DNA of 64,000 bases from Salipiger profundus (lineage in GTDB: Bacteria; Pseudomonadota; Alphaproteobacteria; Rhodobacterales; Rhodobacteraceae). Both the position numbers and the translations under genes were made by a program. This document shows, in pieces, positions 36,303 to 45,215 of the stretch. The stretch spans positions 3,613,501 to 3,677,500 of the forward strand of contig NZ_CP014796.1 of the NCBI RefSeq assembly GCF_001969385.1, written 5' to 3'. Each line of letters opens with the position of its first letter. Positions within the stretch are counted from its first letter, which is position 1. The notes under the pieces were generated by a model. It had not been told where the DNA came from. It searched no databases and saw only the letters and a list, made by a program, of their open reading frames with translations.

Positions 36303-36494
36303 GATGCTCGCCTGTCCGTTCTTATGCTATATCTTGTTGAAATCGCTTATATCAGAGACAGGATATGGGGCGCAATGGCGGGCGGCAGACATTTCTGGCA
36401 GCCGCTCTTGGAGCCTGCTAACAATCTGTTTTCATTGATGGAATGAATTTCTCACTGCAAGCTACCTGACATGGAAACATGACGAGGTAAAGCG

Positions 36495-36764
36495 ATGCAG
36501 GAAACGCCGACGGAACTGATGCTCAAGGGCTATGGCCTCACCACCGCCGAGATCTTCTACCGGATGCCGGATTATCGGAACGTCCTCAATACCTTCGTTT
36601 GGCAGGAGTACGATCTCGCACCGGATCACCCGAGGCTCTTCAGGTTCATCGAGTTCTGGCAGGACGAGATCGAGGGGCCGCTGCATTCGATCCGCTACAC
36701 GCATCGCAAGATGCTGTCATCGGGGGAGTGGCGCAACGTGGTCGGCGAAATCACCTATCACTGA
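36495..36764 (+). CDS. usg: Usg family protein
   Basis: Small protein of 89 aa with the family block LKGYGLTTAEIFYRMPDYR, WQEYDLAPDHPRLFRFIEFWQ and EIEGPLHSIRYTHRKML. The Usg family is restricted to alphaproteobacteria, and its old label as an accessory to a tryptophan biosynthesis enzyme has no strong experimental support. AGGTAAAGCG precedes the ATG. No tryptophan gene is adjacent here, though trpE lies 13 kb away. It is divergent from gyrA, and a paired inverted repeat element follows its stop. Confidence 0.9.
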   Translation: MQETPTELMLKGYGLTTAEIFYRMPDYRNVLNTFVWQEYDLAPDHPRLFRFIEFWQDEIEGPLHSIRYTHRKMLSSGEWRNVVGEITYH

Positions 36765-36795
36765 TGACCTTGCCTGCGGCGCGCGTCGGGACTTC

Positions 36796-36862
36796 AGGGG
36801 CTCTGCCCCTCTGCGGCTGCGCCGCATTCACCCCGAGGGTATTTTCGAACCGGAGAAAATCA
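36796..36862 (+). repeat. GC-rich double-hairpin intergenic repeat, copy C
   Basis: AGGGG-CTCTG-CCCCT hairpin (36796-36810), TGCGGC-TGC-GCCGCA hairpin, then CCCCGAGGGTATTTTCGAAC. The last 20 or so bases are near identical to copies A and D. Confidence 0.75.
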
Positions 36863-36995
36863 GAAGCGTGTCGTGAGAAGGCGGTCCGGTCCACCCCTCG
36901 CCGCGCGGGGCGAGGGGCTTCTCCGGTTGCGGTCATCGGCGCCTCCGCCTGTACCGCAGATCCGGTTATGGCTCATTAAGGTTAACGAACCGTTT

Positions 36996-37063
36996 CTTCT
37001 CTGGTTCGAAAATACCCTTCGGGGGTGAATTCGCGGAACGCGAAGAGGGGGCAGACAGCCCCC
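36996..37063 (-). repeat. GC-rich double-hairpin intergenic repeat, copy D (inverted)
   Basis: Reverse-complement orientation. Tail GGTTCGAAAATACCCTTCGG at 37003-37022, short hairpin near TTCGCGGAACGCGAA, then GGGGGC-AGACA-GCCCCC hairpin (37047-37063). Together with copy C it forms an inverted pair about 280 bases long. Confidence 0.75.
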
Positions 37064-37093
37064 TTGCGCCCTTGCCCCAGGTGCTGCCCGGTC

Positions 37094-37648
37094 TCAGGGG
37101 ATGATGCGGGTGTATTTCGTGCCTTCGAGCGTGGCGCCGACGCGCAGGCCGGACTGGCCGAAGATCACCGCGATGACGGGGGCCATCGAGGTGGTCGTCT
37201 CTGCCGCGAGAGTCTCGCCCTTTTCCGGCGTGGCGTACTCGATGTTGGCGGCGGCGGCCCAGCCCGGCGAGCGGCGGAAGTTCATCAGCGCTTCGTCGGT
37301 CATGAAGAACAGCACATGGGCATATTGCTGCGCGCCGATCTGCAGGCCGCCGGAGCCGCGCACCATCGAGTAGTAGTCGACCGTAGCCCCGCCGACGCGC
37401 AGCGCGCCGCGGCCGTAGGCGCCGCCGAGACCGAGGCCGGCTTCGGTGACCAGCGGCATGACCAGCATGCCGGTCGCCTTGTTGCCGAGATCGACCGTGC
37501 CCGGAAATTGCGAATACATCTGGCTCAGGGTCGAATCCACGCGGGCGTCGATGGTGGCGGCACCGGGGCTGCCGATGCCGTTGCCACAGGCTGCGAGAAG
37601 GGCCGTCGCCCCCAGTCCGAAGGTGAAGCTGCGTCGGGTGATGTCCAT
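37094..37648 (-). CDS. SYLF-domain (YSC84-type) lipoprotein
   Basis: Protein of 184 aa. The N-terminus MDITRRSFTFGLGATALLAAC combines a twin-arginine motif with a lipobox, giving a lipoprotein with Cys21 as anchor. The SYLF-type lipid-binding domain follows: VMPLVTEAGLGLGGAYGRGALRV, the VDYYSMVRGSGGLQIGAQ stretch, and a C-terminal strand GLRVGATLEGTKYTRI. Family members bind phosphoinositides or other lipids in eukaryotes; the bacterial role is unclear, though an envelope lipid-related role is plausible. It is separated from hemB by 122 bases, same strand. Confidence 0.85.
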   Translation of the reverse strand: MDITRRSFTFGLGATALLAACGNGIGSPGAATIDARVDSTLSQMYSQFPGTVDLGNKATGMLVMPLVTEAGLGLGGAYGRGALRVGGATVDYYSMVRGSGGLQIGAQQYAHVLFFMTDEALMNFRRSPGWAAAANIEYATPEKGETLAAETTTSMAPVIAVIFGQSGLRVGATLEGTKYTRIIP

Positions 37649-37770
37649 GGGTCTGCTCTGTGTCCTGTCCTTGCCAAAGCCTCGCCCCGGCTGTCCCGCC
37701 GGGTTGCGGCGAGCTTAGCTTCCTGTGGCAGCAAAGTCACGCGTCAAGCGCCGGTGCGCGGCAATCCGCC

Positions 37771-38769
37771 TTAGCCGTTGAGCAGGCGGGCGGCCGCCGG
37801 GGCGAAGTAGGTCAGCACGCCGTCGCAGCCCGCGCGCTTGAAGGCGGTGAGGCTCTCGAGCATGACCCGGTCTCCGTCGAGCCACCCGCGCTCGGAGGCG
37901 CCGGCGAGCATCGCGTATTCGCCCGAGACCTGGTAGGCGAAGACCGGCACGCCGAAGCTGTCCTTGGCGCGACGACAGATGTCGAGATAGGGCATCCCGG
38001 GTTTCACCATCACCATGTCGGCGCCCTCGGAGAGGTCGCGGGCCACGAGGCGCATCGCCTCGTCGGCGTTGCCGGGCTGCATCTGGTAGGTGGTCTTGTC
38101 GCCCTTGAGTGCGCCCGATGCGCCGACGGCGTCGCGGAAGGGGCCATAGAAGGCCGAGGCGTATTTCGCCGAGTAGCTCATCAGCAGGGTGTTGCGGAAG
38201 CCCTCGCGCTCGAGCTCGCGGCGGATCGCGCCGATGCGGCCGTCCATCATGTCGGAGGGGCCGATGATGTCGCAGCCGGCGCGGGCCTGGCTCAGCGCCT
38301 GCTTCACCAGCGCCTCGACGGTCTCGTCGTTGACGATCTCGCCATTGGCCTCGAAGCCATCGTGGCCCTTGCTGTTGTAGGGGTCGAGGGCCACGTCGGT
38401 CATCACCGCGATGTCCGGCACCGCGTCCTTGATGGCGCGGGTGGCGCGGTTCGACAGGTTGTCAGGGTTCCACGCCTCGGCGCAATCTTCGGTCTTCTTC
38501 TCCGCCGGCGTGAAGGGGAAGAGGCAGATCGCCGGGATGCCCAGCGCGTGTGCCTCGCGGGCGGCGTCGACCACCTTGTCCACCGAAAGCCGGTTCACGC
38601 CGGGCATCGACGCCACCGGTTCCACGATGCCTTCGCCCTCGCGCACGAAGACCGGCCAGATGAAATCGGCGGGCGTGAGCACGTTCTGGGTCACCAGCGA
38701 CCGGATCGCGGGCGACTTGCGCAGGCGGCGCAGGCGGGTTGCGGGAAAGGCGGCTTGGGTCGGGTGCAT
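37771..38769 (-). CDS. hemB: Delta-aminolevulinic acid dehydratase (porphobilinogen synthase)
   Basis: Joins two ALA molecules to porphobilinogen on the tetrapyrrole pathway. The 332-aa protein has both Schiff-base lysines: Lys202 in SYSAKYASAFYGPF and Lys256 in VMVKPGMPYLDI. The zinc-binding cysteine cluster of the yeast/human type is replaced by DVALDPYNSKGHDG (near 125-138), the aspartate-rich form linked to magnesium- or metal-independent enzymes such as those of Pseudomonas or Rhodobacter. I use the ATG at 38769, preceded by AAGGATCCGGCC. ectD lies upstream on the same strand, 110 bases away. Confidence 0.96.
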   Translation of the reverse strand: MHPTQAAFPATRLRRLRKSPAIRSLVTQNVLTPADFIWPVFVREGEGIVEPVASMPGVNRLSVDKVVDAAREAHALGIPAICLFPFTPAEKKTEDCAEAWNPDNLSNRATRAIKDAVPDIAVMTDVALDPYNSKGHDGFEANGEIVNDETVEALVKQALSQARAGCDIIGPSDMMDGRIGAIRRELEREGFRNTLLMSYSAKYASAFYGPFRDAVGASGALKGDKTTYQMQPGNADEAMRLVARDLSEGADMVMVKPGMPYLDICRRAKDSFGVPVFAYQVSGEYAMLAGASERGWLDGDRVMLESLTAFKRAGCDGVLTYFAPAAARLLNG

Positions 38770-38879
38770 GGCCGGATCCTTGGCTGACAAGATGCGGTGA
38801 TCCGAGGGACATGCACCCGCGCCATGCAGGTTGTCCACCCCCGGCGGCGGGGACGGACTGTCGCGGGGCGCGCCGGGCT

Positions 38880-39827
38880 TCAGTCGAAGCGGCCTTCGTG
38901 CAGCTCGAGCGGCTCCGGATCGCCGAGGTTGGCGAGGAAGTCGGGGCGGTTCTTGCTGGCCGCGAACGGGGCCTGAAGGCGGTTCGAAACGGCGTTGTAG
39001 ACGAAGAACGCGTTCGAACGGGGGTCGGGCGTGATGTTGCCGTTCGAGCCGTGGATCGTGTTGCAGTCGAACAGGAACAGCGTCCCGGCCGGACCCTCGG
39101 CGTCGGCAATGCCATGCATCTTCGCGAGATCCGCGAGGCTTTCGGGCGACGGTGTGCCGATTTCCTGCTTCTGCAGCGAGCTCTTGTGGTTGTCCTCGGG
39201 CGTCTCGCCCTGGCAGCTCACGAAGACCTTGTGCGATCCGGGCATCAGCATCAGTGCGCCGTTGTGGGCCCGGTTGTCGGTGAGCAGCAGCGAGGCCGAG
39301 AGCGCGCGCATCCGCGGCATGCCGTCTTCGGCGTGCCATGTCTCGAAATCGGAGTGCCAGTAGAATTCCTTGCCGGTGAAGCCGGGCTTGTAGTTCAGGC
39401 GCGACTGGTGGACGTAGACCTCGTCGCCGAGCAGGAAGCGTGCGATGCCTGCGAGCCGCCGGTCGCGGGCGAGCTTCGACATCATCTCGTCCTGCGCCTC
39501 GAGTCGGAAGATCGTGCGCACTTCGTTCGAACCCGGTTCGGTTACCACATCCTCGCCGGCGAGCGCATCACCGTCGGCCCGCAGCGCCGCTGCGCGATCA
39601 ACCAGCGCGCGGACCTCTTCGGGCGAAAAGAGATCCTTGAGCACCAGAAAACCGTCGCGGTCGAAACGCTCGGCCTCTGCCTGCGAGATCGGGGCCTTCT
39701 CGGTCCAGTCCTGCCAGACCACCGGGTCGACGCGCTCGATCCAGCGCTCCGGCTCGGGGGTCCGTGTGGGGTACGCATCCGCCTCGAGGGTGTCTCGGGT
39801 GTCGCGGGGTGCATATTCCAGTGGCAT
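38880..39827 (-). CDS. ectD: Ectoine hydroxylase
   Basis: Fe(II)/2-oxoglutarate dioxygenase of 315 aa that converts ectoine to 5-hydroxyectoine. The EctD signature is clear: YWHSDFETWHAEDGMPRMRA supplies the His and Asp iron ligands and ectoine contacts, CNTIHGSNGN the second histidine, and PRSNAFFVYNAVSNRL the 2-oxoglutarate arginine. The ATG at 39827 has AGGAGGC three bases before it. The usual ectABC genes are absent from both flanks, so this copy is orphan: the cell may take up ectoine or carry ectABC elsewhere. Direct repeats 20 bases apart precede the start. Confidence 0.93.
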   Translation of the reverse strand: MPLEYAPRDTRDTLEADAYPTRTPEPERWIERVDPVVWQDWTEKAPISQAEAERFDRDGFLVLKDLFSPEEVRALVDRAAALRADGDALAGEDVVTEPGSNEVRTIFRLEAQDEMMSKLARDRRLAGIARFLLGDEVYVHQSRLNYKPGFTGKEFYWHSDFETWHAEDGMPRMRALSASLLLTDNRAHNGALMLMPGSHKVFVSCQGETPEDNHKSSLQKQEIGTPSPESLADLAKMHGIADAEGPAGTLFLFDCNTIHGSNGNITPDPRSNAFFVYNAVSNRLQAPFAASKNRPDFLANLGDPEPLELHEGRFD

Positions 39828-39838
39828 GATGCCTCCTT

Positions 39839-39868
39839 GCTGTGCTGTTTGGAAACAGGCTGTGCTGT
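39839..39868 (-). promoter_or_regulatory. Paired direct repeats and dyad upstream of ectD
   Basis: GCTGTGCTGT occurs at 39839-39848 and again at 39859-39868, exactly 20 bases apart (two helical turns). Between and overlapping them is a perfect dyad CTGTTT-GG-AAACAG (39845-39858). This looks like a repressor or activator site close to the ectD start. Confidence 0.5.
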
Positions 39869-40043
39869 ACTCCCACAAGTCCCCCCGGTCGTTGGAGGTT
39901 CCAAATTTTCTCTTTGGGGTTGAGCGGCCAAGCTTGGTGCGGCGTCGCCCACAGCGGCGATGGATTGTTGCGGTTTGCGCTCTGGGCAATCGGACCGGGT
40001 CGGTCTAGAACGCCTGGAACGCAAGCGACGGAAGAGGCACGGC

Positions 40044-40571
40044 GTGGACTGGTATCAGATCGTCCTGGAAACCATCGACATGCGGTCCTTCTCGAACCTC
40101 TGGTTCTGGATCGCGCTCGCGGTGGTCTGGTCCACCGCCAGTCACTGGGTGCTGGGCGTGCCGTTCGACATGGTGGCGCGGGCGCGCCGCAGCGGCGGTC
40201 AGGCCGGCCGGGATCTCGAGGACATGGTGCGCATCACCGTGACCCGGATCCTCTACATCGCCGAGGAGGCGGGGCTCTGGATCGTCGGCTTCGGCTCGGC
40301 GCTGCTGAGCGGCCTCGCGGTCGCGGGGTTCGTCTACGGCATGGAGCTCGCGCAGGCGCTGTTCCTGCTGGCCTTCCCGATGTCGCTGGTGGCATGGATG
40401 AACGTGGTCACAGCAGCGCGCATCCGGAACGAGGCGCTTGCCGGAGAGGACCTGTGCGCCCGCCTTTCGCGCCATCGCTTCTGGACGCAGGTGATCGGGA
40501 TGGTCTCGATCTTCGTCACCGCGCTGTGGGGAATGTACCAGAACATGTCCTACACCGCGCTCGGCGGCTGA
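40044..40571 (+). CDS. Conserved inner-membrane protein of unknown function
   Basis: Protein of 175 aa. The likely start is GTG at 40044 (reads MDWYQIVLETIDMRSFSN), because GGAAGAGG lies 6 bases upstream; an ATG in frame further upstream (39960) has no such site. Four hydrophobic segments are visible: LWFWIALAVVWSTASHW, GLWIVGFGSALLSGLAVAGFVYG, ALFLLAFPMSLVAWM and VIGMVSIFVTALWGMY. A soluble loop between helices 1 and 2 has MVARARRSGGQAGRDLEDMVRITVTRIL. The pattern is conserved in Rhodobacterales as far as I recall, but no function is established. It ends 46 bases before mfd on the same strand. Confidence 0.75.
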   Translation: MDWYQIVLETIDMRSFSNLWFWIALAVVWSTASHWVLGVPFDMVARARRSGGQAGRDLEDMVRITVTRILYIAEEAGLWIVGFGSALLSGLAVAGFVYGMELAQALFLLAFPMSLVAWMNVVTAARIRNEALAGEDLCARLSRHRFWTQVIGMVSIFVTALWGMYQNMSYTALGG

Positions 40572-40617
40572 AGAGGGCGGTTGACGCCGGCGTGTCGGCG
40601 CGCCAAATCCCATTCCC

Positions 40618-43600
40618 ATGTCACAGACACGTATTACCATGGGCGGCGCGCCCGAAGGGTTCGACGCGCGCCTCGTCCTGGCCGAGGCCGACAAGGCCGG
40701 CGGTCCCGTCATCCACATCGCCCGCGACGACAAGCGCATGGTGGCGATGGCCGATGCGCTGGCGTTCTTCTCGCCCGACATGCCCGTGGTGCGCTTTCCC
40801 GCCTGGGACTGCCTGCCCTATGACCGGGTGTCGCCGAACCCCGACATCTCGGCCGCGCGCATGGCGACGCTGGCGGGGCTCGTGCACGGGATGCCGCAGC
40901 GCTTCGTGCTGCTGACGACGCTTTCGGCGGCGATGCAGTTCATCCCGGCCCGCGACATCCTGCGCGAGGCGGCGTTTTCCGCCCGCGTCGGTGACCGCAT
41001 CGACGAGGCGGCGCTGCGGGCCTTCCTCGTGCGGATGGGGTTCAGCCAGGCGCCGACGGTGACCGAGCCCGGCGACTACGCGATCCGGGGCGGCATCATC
41101 GACGTCTTTCCGCCGGGCGAGGGCGGGCCGGTGCGACTCGACCTGTTCGGTGACGTGCTGGACGGGGCGCGCCGGTTCGATGCCGCCACGCAGCGGACCA
41201 CCGAGAAGCTCGACGTGGTCGAACTGGCGCCGGTCTCCGAGGTCATCCTCGACGAGGCCGCCATTACGCGCTTTCGCCAGAACTACCGCATCGAGTTCGG
41301 CGCCGGCACCTCGGACGACCCGCTCTACGAGGCGGTGAGCGCGGGGCGCAAGCAGCAGGGCATGGAGCACTGGCTGCCGTTCTTCCACGAGCGGCTTGAG
41401 ACCCTGTTCGATTACCTGCCCGATGCGCCGGTGCTGATGGACGACCAGCTTACCCCCGCGCGGCTGGCGCGGTGGGAGAGCATCGAGGACCAATACGAGT
41501 CGCGCCGGCACGCGATGACCCAGAAGGGGCGGCTCGATTCCGTCTACAAGCCGGTGCCGCCGGGCCAGCTCTACCTTGACGACGCCGCCTGGGAGGCGGC
41601 GCTCGACGGGCGGCGCGCGGTGCAGTTCCATCCGCTCGCGCAGGCCAGCGGGCCCGGCGTCGTCGACGCGGGCGGCCGGATCGGGCGCAACTTCGCGCCC
41701 GAGCGCCAACAGGAAAGCCTGAGCCTTTTCGGCGCCTTGGCAGATCATGTTAAGGCAAAGATGCAGGGCGGCCCGGTGCTCATCGCGTCGTGGTCCGAGG
41801 GCGCCCGCGAGCGACTGACCGGCCTGATCGAAGACGAGGGGCTGGCCGAGGCGATCCCGGTGGCGAACGGCACCCGCATCGGCAAGCGCGGCCTGCACCT
41901 TGCGGTCTGGGCGCTGGAAACCGGCTTCGAGGCGCCCTGGGGCGACCCGAAGAACCGCCAGCGGATCACGGTGATCTCGGAGCAGGACGTGCTCGGCGAC
42001 CGGCTGATCCGCGCGCCCAAGAAAAAGCGCAAGGCCGAGAACTTCCTGACCGAGGCGCAGTCGCTCAGCCCGGGCGATCTGGTTGTTCACGTCGACCACG
42101 GCATCGGGCGCTATCACGGCATGGAGGTCATCACCGCCGCGGGCGCCGCGCATGAATGCCTGCTGCTGGAATACGCCGAGGGTGCGCGGCTCTACCTGCC
42201 GGTCGAGAACATCGAGCTGCTGTCGCGCTACGGGCATGACGAGGGGCTGCTCGACCGTCTGGGTGGCGGTGCCTGGCAGGCCAAGAAGGCGAAGCTCAAG
42301 GAGCGCATCCGCGAGATGGCGGACAAGCTCATCCGCGTCGCTGCCGAACGCGCGCTGCGCAAGGCGCCGGTCATCGACCCGCCGCCCGGCGCGTGGGAGA
42401 GCTTCTGCGCGCGGTTCCCCTACACCGAGACCGACGACCAGCTGCATGCCATCGAGGACACGCTGTCGGACATGACCAGCGGCAACCCGATGGACCGGCT
42501 GATCTGCGGCGACGTGGGCTTCGGCAAGACCGAGGTCGCGATGCGCGCGGCCTTCGTCGCGGCCATGTCCGGGGTGCAGGTCGCGGTCATCGCGCCGACA
42601 ACCCTGCTTGCCCGGCAGCACTACAAGAGCTTTGCCGAACGGTTTCGGGGCTTCCCGCTCAACGTGGCGCCGCTGTCGCGGTTCGTGTCCTCGTCGCAGG
42701 CCGCCAAGACGCGCGAGGGCATCTCGAAAGGCACCGTCGACATCGCCGTCGGCACCCACGCGCTGCTGGCCAAGAACATCCGGTTCCAGAACCTCGGGCT
42801 GCTGATCATCGACGAAGAACAGCATTTCGGCGTCGGCCACAAGGAACGGCTGAAACAGCTGCGCTCGGACATCCACGTTCTTACGCTGACCGCGACGCCG
42901 ATCCCGAGGACGCTGCAGCTGTCGCTGTCGGGCGTACGGGACCTGTCGATCATCGGCACGCCGCCGGTCGACCGCCTGTCGATCCGCACCTATGTCTCCG
43001 AGTTCGACGCGGTCACCATCCGCGAAGCGCTGCTGCGCGAGCACTACCGTGGCGGACAGAGCTTCTACGTGGTGCCGCGCATCACCGACCTGCCCGAGAT
43101 CGAGGAATTCCTGCGCGAGCAGGTGCCCGAGGTCTCCTTCGTGGTGGCGCATGGCCAGATGCCGGCGGGCGAGCTCGACGACAAGATGAACGCCTTCTAC
43201 GACGGCAAGTTCGACGTGCTGCTGGCCACGACGATCGTGGAGTCGGGCCTCGATATTCCCACCGCGAACACGATGGTGGTGCACCGGTCGGACATGTTCG
43301 GCCTGAGCCAGCTCTACCAGATCCGCGGCCGCGTCGGCCGCTCCAAGACCCGGGCCTATGCCTACCTGACGACGAAGCCGCGCGCGAAGCTCACCGACGC
43401 CGCGCAGAAGCGCCTGCGGGTGCTGGGCTCGCTCGACACGCTCGGCGCGGGCTTCACGCTGGCAAGCCAGGATCTCGACATTCGTGGCGCCGGCAACCTG
43501 CTGGGCGAGGAACAGTCGGGCCAGATGCGCGACGTGGGCTACGAGCTTTACCAGTCGATGCTGGAAGAGGCGATTGCCAAGATCAAGTCGGGCGAGACCG

Positions 43601-44094
43601 AGGGCATCCTCGAGGACGACGGCCAGTGGGCGCCACAGATCAATCTCGGCGTGCCGGTGCTGATCCCCGAGGACTACGTGCCCGATCTTGACGTGCGGCT
43701 CGGTCTCTACCGGCGGCTCAGCGAGTTGTCGACCAAGGTCGAGCTCGAAGGCTTCGCCGCCGAACTCATCGACCGGTTCGGCAAGCTGCCGAAGGAGGTG
43801 AACACGCTGATGCTCGTCGTGCGCATCAAGGCGATGTGCAAGAAGGCCGGCATCTCGAAGCTCGACGGCGGGCCGAAGGGGGCGACGATCCAGTTCCACA
43901 ACGACAAGTTCGCCTCGCCCGAGGGGCTTGTGGCCTTCATCCAGGCGCAGAACGGGTTGGCGAAGATCAAGGACAACAAGATCGTCGTGCGTCGCGACTG
44001 GAAGAAGGACAGCGACAAGATCAAGGGTGCCTTCGCCATCGCGCTCGACCTCGCCGAGCGGGCCGGGACCGTGAAGCGCCGCAAGGAGGCCTGA
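40618..44094 (+). CDS. mfd: Transcription-repair coupling factor
   Basis: ATP-driven translocase of 1158 aa that dislodges stalled RNA polymerase at lesions and recruits UvrA. The order is the family one: UvrB-like N-terminal region (including PGDYAIRGGIIDVFPPG), the RNA-polymerase-interacting CarD-like region VHVDHGIGRYHGME, then superfamily 2 helicase motifs with Walker A GDVGFGKTEVAMRA, DEEQ box IIDEEQHFGVGHKE and motif VI QIRGRVGRSKTRAYAYL, and the C-terminal TRCF domain (IGVPVLIPEDYV region). Length is normal. It forms a possible operon with the following EEP gene 18 bases downstream. uvrA is also in this window. Confidence 0.98.
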   Translation: MSQTRITMGGAPEGFDARLVLAEADKAGGPVIHIARDDKRMVAMADALAFFSPDMPVVRFPAWDCLPYDRVSPNPDISAARMATLAGLVHGMPQRFVLLTTLSAAMQFIPARDILREAAFSARVGDRIDEAALRAFLVRMGFSQAPTVTEPGDYAIRGGIIDVFPPGEGGPVRLDLFGDVLDGARRFDAATQRTTEKLDVVELAPVSEVILDEAAITRFRQNYRIEFGAGTSDDPLYEAVSAGRKQQGMEHWLPFFHERLETLFDYLPDAPVLMDDQLTPARLARWESIEDQYESRRHAMTQKGRLDSVYKPVPPGQLYLDDAAWEAALDGRRAVQFHPLAQASGPGVVDAGGRIGRNFAPERQQESLSLFGALADHVKAKMQGGPVLIASWSEGARERLTGLIEDEGLAEAIPVANGTRIGKRGLHLAVWALETGFEAPWGDPKNRQRITVISEQDVLGDRLIRAPKKKRKAENFLTEAQSLSPGDLVVHVDHGIGRYHGMEVITAAGAAHECLLLEYAEGARLYLPVENIELLSRYGHDEGLLDRLGGGAWQAKKAKLKERIREMADKLIRVAAERALRKAPVIDPPPGAWESFCARFPYTETDDQLHAIEDTLSDMTSGNPMDRLICGDVGFGKTEVAMRAAFVAAMSGVQVAVIAPTTLLARQHYKSFAERFRGFPLNVAPLSRFVSSSQAAKTREGISKGTVDIAVGTHALLAKNIRFQNLGLLIIDEEQHFGVGHKERLKQLRSDIHVLTLTATPIPRTLQLSLSGVRDLSIIGTPPVDRLSIRTYVSEFDAVTIREALLREHYRGGQSFYVVPRITDLPEIEEFLREQVPEVSFVVAHGQMPAGELDDKMNAFYDGKFDVLLATTIVESGLDIPTANTMVVHRSDMFGLSQLYQIRGRVGRSKTRAYAYLTTKPRAKLTDAAQKRLRVLGSLDTLGAGFTLASQDLDIRGAGNLLGEEQSGQMRDVGYELYQSMLEEAIAKIKSGETEGILEDDGQWAPQINLGVPVLIPEDYVPDLDVRLGLYRRLSELSTKVELEGFAAELIDRFGKLPKEVNTLMLVVRIKAMCKKAGISKLDGGPKGATIQFHNDKFASPEGLVAFIQAQNGLAKIKDNKIVVRRDWKKDSDKIKGAFAIALDLAERAGTVKRRKEA

Positions 44095-44112
44095 GGGCCG
44101 GGAAGGGGGCGG

Positions 44113-45006
44113 ATGCGGATCGCCTCGCTCAACGTGCAGAACCTGCGGCTGCTGCCCGATACGGGCGGCGGCCACCTGCACGGCGCGCGTGACCGCGACG
44201 AGGCCGCGAGCCCCTCCCATGACGCTGCCGATCGCCGACTGACCGCCCAGTTGATCGCCGCGACCGATGCCGACATCGTCGCGCTGCAGGAGGTGTTCGA
44301 CGCCGAAAGCCTCGACGCCTTCCACGACCGCTGCCTCGCGCCGCTGGGCCGCGTCTACCCGCACCGTCTCTGCCTGCCGGGAAACGATGGGCGCGGGCTC
44401 GACGTGGCGGTGATGGCACGGCGACGGTGGGACGCGGCGCAGAGCCACGCGCAGCTGACACCGCGCGATCTCGGGCTGGACCGGCCCGAGGGGATGCCAC
44501 CCGACCAGCCGATTTTTCGCCGCGATTGTCTCGAGCTCCGCTTCGGCGCGCTCACGCTCTTCGTGGTCCATTTCAAGGCACCGGCCCCCGACCCGGAGCG
44601 CGCCCGCGCGCTGCGCCGGCTCGAGGCCGAGGCGGTGGTCCGCCTGCTGCCGCGCGGGCCCGATGCGCTCTGGCTGGTGGCCGGCGACCTGAACGACCCG
44701 GAACAAGGCGAAGAGCGGGCCATCGCGCCGCTCGAGGCAGCAGGCGTGGATCTCGGCCTGCGCCTGCCCGAGGCCGCGCGCTGGACTTATTACGACCCGC
44801 ACAGAGACCGGCACCAGCGGCCCGACCGGATGATCGCCTCGCCGGCGCTGGCGGCGCGCTTCCCCGAGGCGGTGCCCGAGATCCTGCGCCGGGGGCTTGG
44901 ACATGAGGCCGGGCCGGGGCAGGGTGCCCGGCTCGAGCGCGTCGGGTTGCACCGCCCACACGCCAGCGATCACGCGGCGCTCGTGCTCGATCTGCCGGGC
45001 CTCTGA
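44113..45006 (+). CDS. Endonuclease/exonuclease/phosphatase-family protein
   Basis: Protein of 297 aa with the EEP fold: N-terminal MRIASLNVQNLRLL with the catalytic asparagine, the metal-binding glutamate in VALQEVFD, GDLNDPEQG with the Asp-Asn pair, and the terminal SDHAALVLDLPGL with catalytic Asp-His. The active site is complete, so it is probably an active phosphoesterase, but substrate (nucleic acid, sphingolipid or small phosphate ester) cannot be deduced. No signal peptide is visible. It follows mfd by 18 bases with GAAGGGGG before the ATG, suggesting co-transcription. Confidence 0.82.
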   Translation: MRIASLNVQNLRLLPDTGGGHLHGARDRDEAASPSHDAADRRLTAQLIAATDADIVALQEVFDAESLDAFHDRCLAPLGRVYPHRLCLPGNDGRGLDVAVMARRRWDAAQSHAQLTPRDLGLDRPEGMPPDQPIFRRDCLELRFGALTLFVVHFKAPAPDPERARALRRLEAEAVVRLLPRGPDALWLVAGDLNDPEQGEERAIAPLEAAGVDLGLRLPEAARWTYYDPHRDRHQRPDRMIASPALAARFPEAVPEILRRGLGHEAGPGQGARLERVGLHRPHASDHAALVLDLPGL

Positions 45007-45215
45007 CGGTGAGCGGAGCCGCCGATGCCACAGCTTTTCGCGCCACGGTCCGGTTGGCGCTACCGGGCCCGCGCAAAAGAGCTTTTTTCTTGTGAAAGCG
45101 GTTTGAACGTCTTAACCGATGGAACTGTCGTCATGTCGCAACCGGCCCCGGACCGGGATACGCCCGTTCCTTTGCGCCGCGCGGTCCAGACCAGACGAGG
45201 GGATCAGACATTTCC

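Larger units (their letters stand above)
36765..37093. other. 329-base gene-free region with an inverted repeat pair
   Basis: Between the convergent ends of usg and the SYLF gene. It contains repeat copies C (+) and D (-) facing each other, and between them a 9-bp hairpin CCCCTCGCC / GGCGAGGGG (near 36894-36916). I see no coding frame. Confidence 0.7.

Noticed and set aside
33510..36446. 978-codon open frame antisense to gyrA
   Set aside because: Shadow; extends past both ends of gyrA through a terminator and a promoter region.
37001..37016. GGTTCGAAAATAC looks like a tRNA T-loop in repeat copy D
   Set aside because: No other tRNA arm is present and the same text is part of the dispersed repeat tail.
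40621..44973. 1450-codon open frame antisense to mfd and the EEP gene
   Set aside because: Longest frame in the window but a shadow of two convincing genes; composition is typical of antisense reading and no motif is present.
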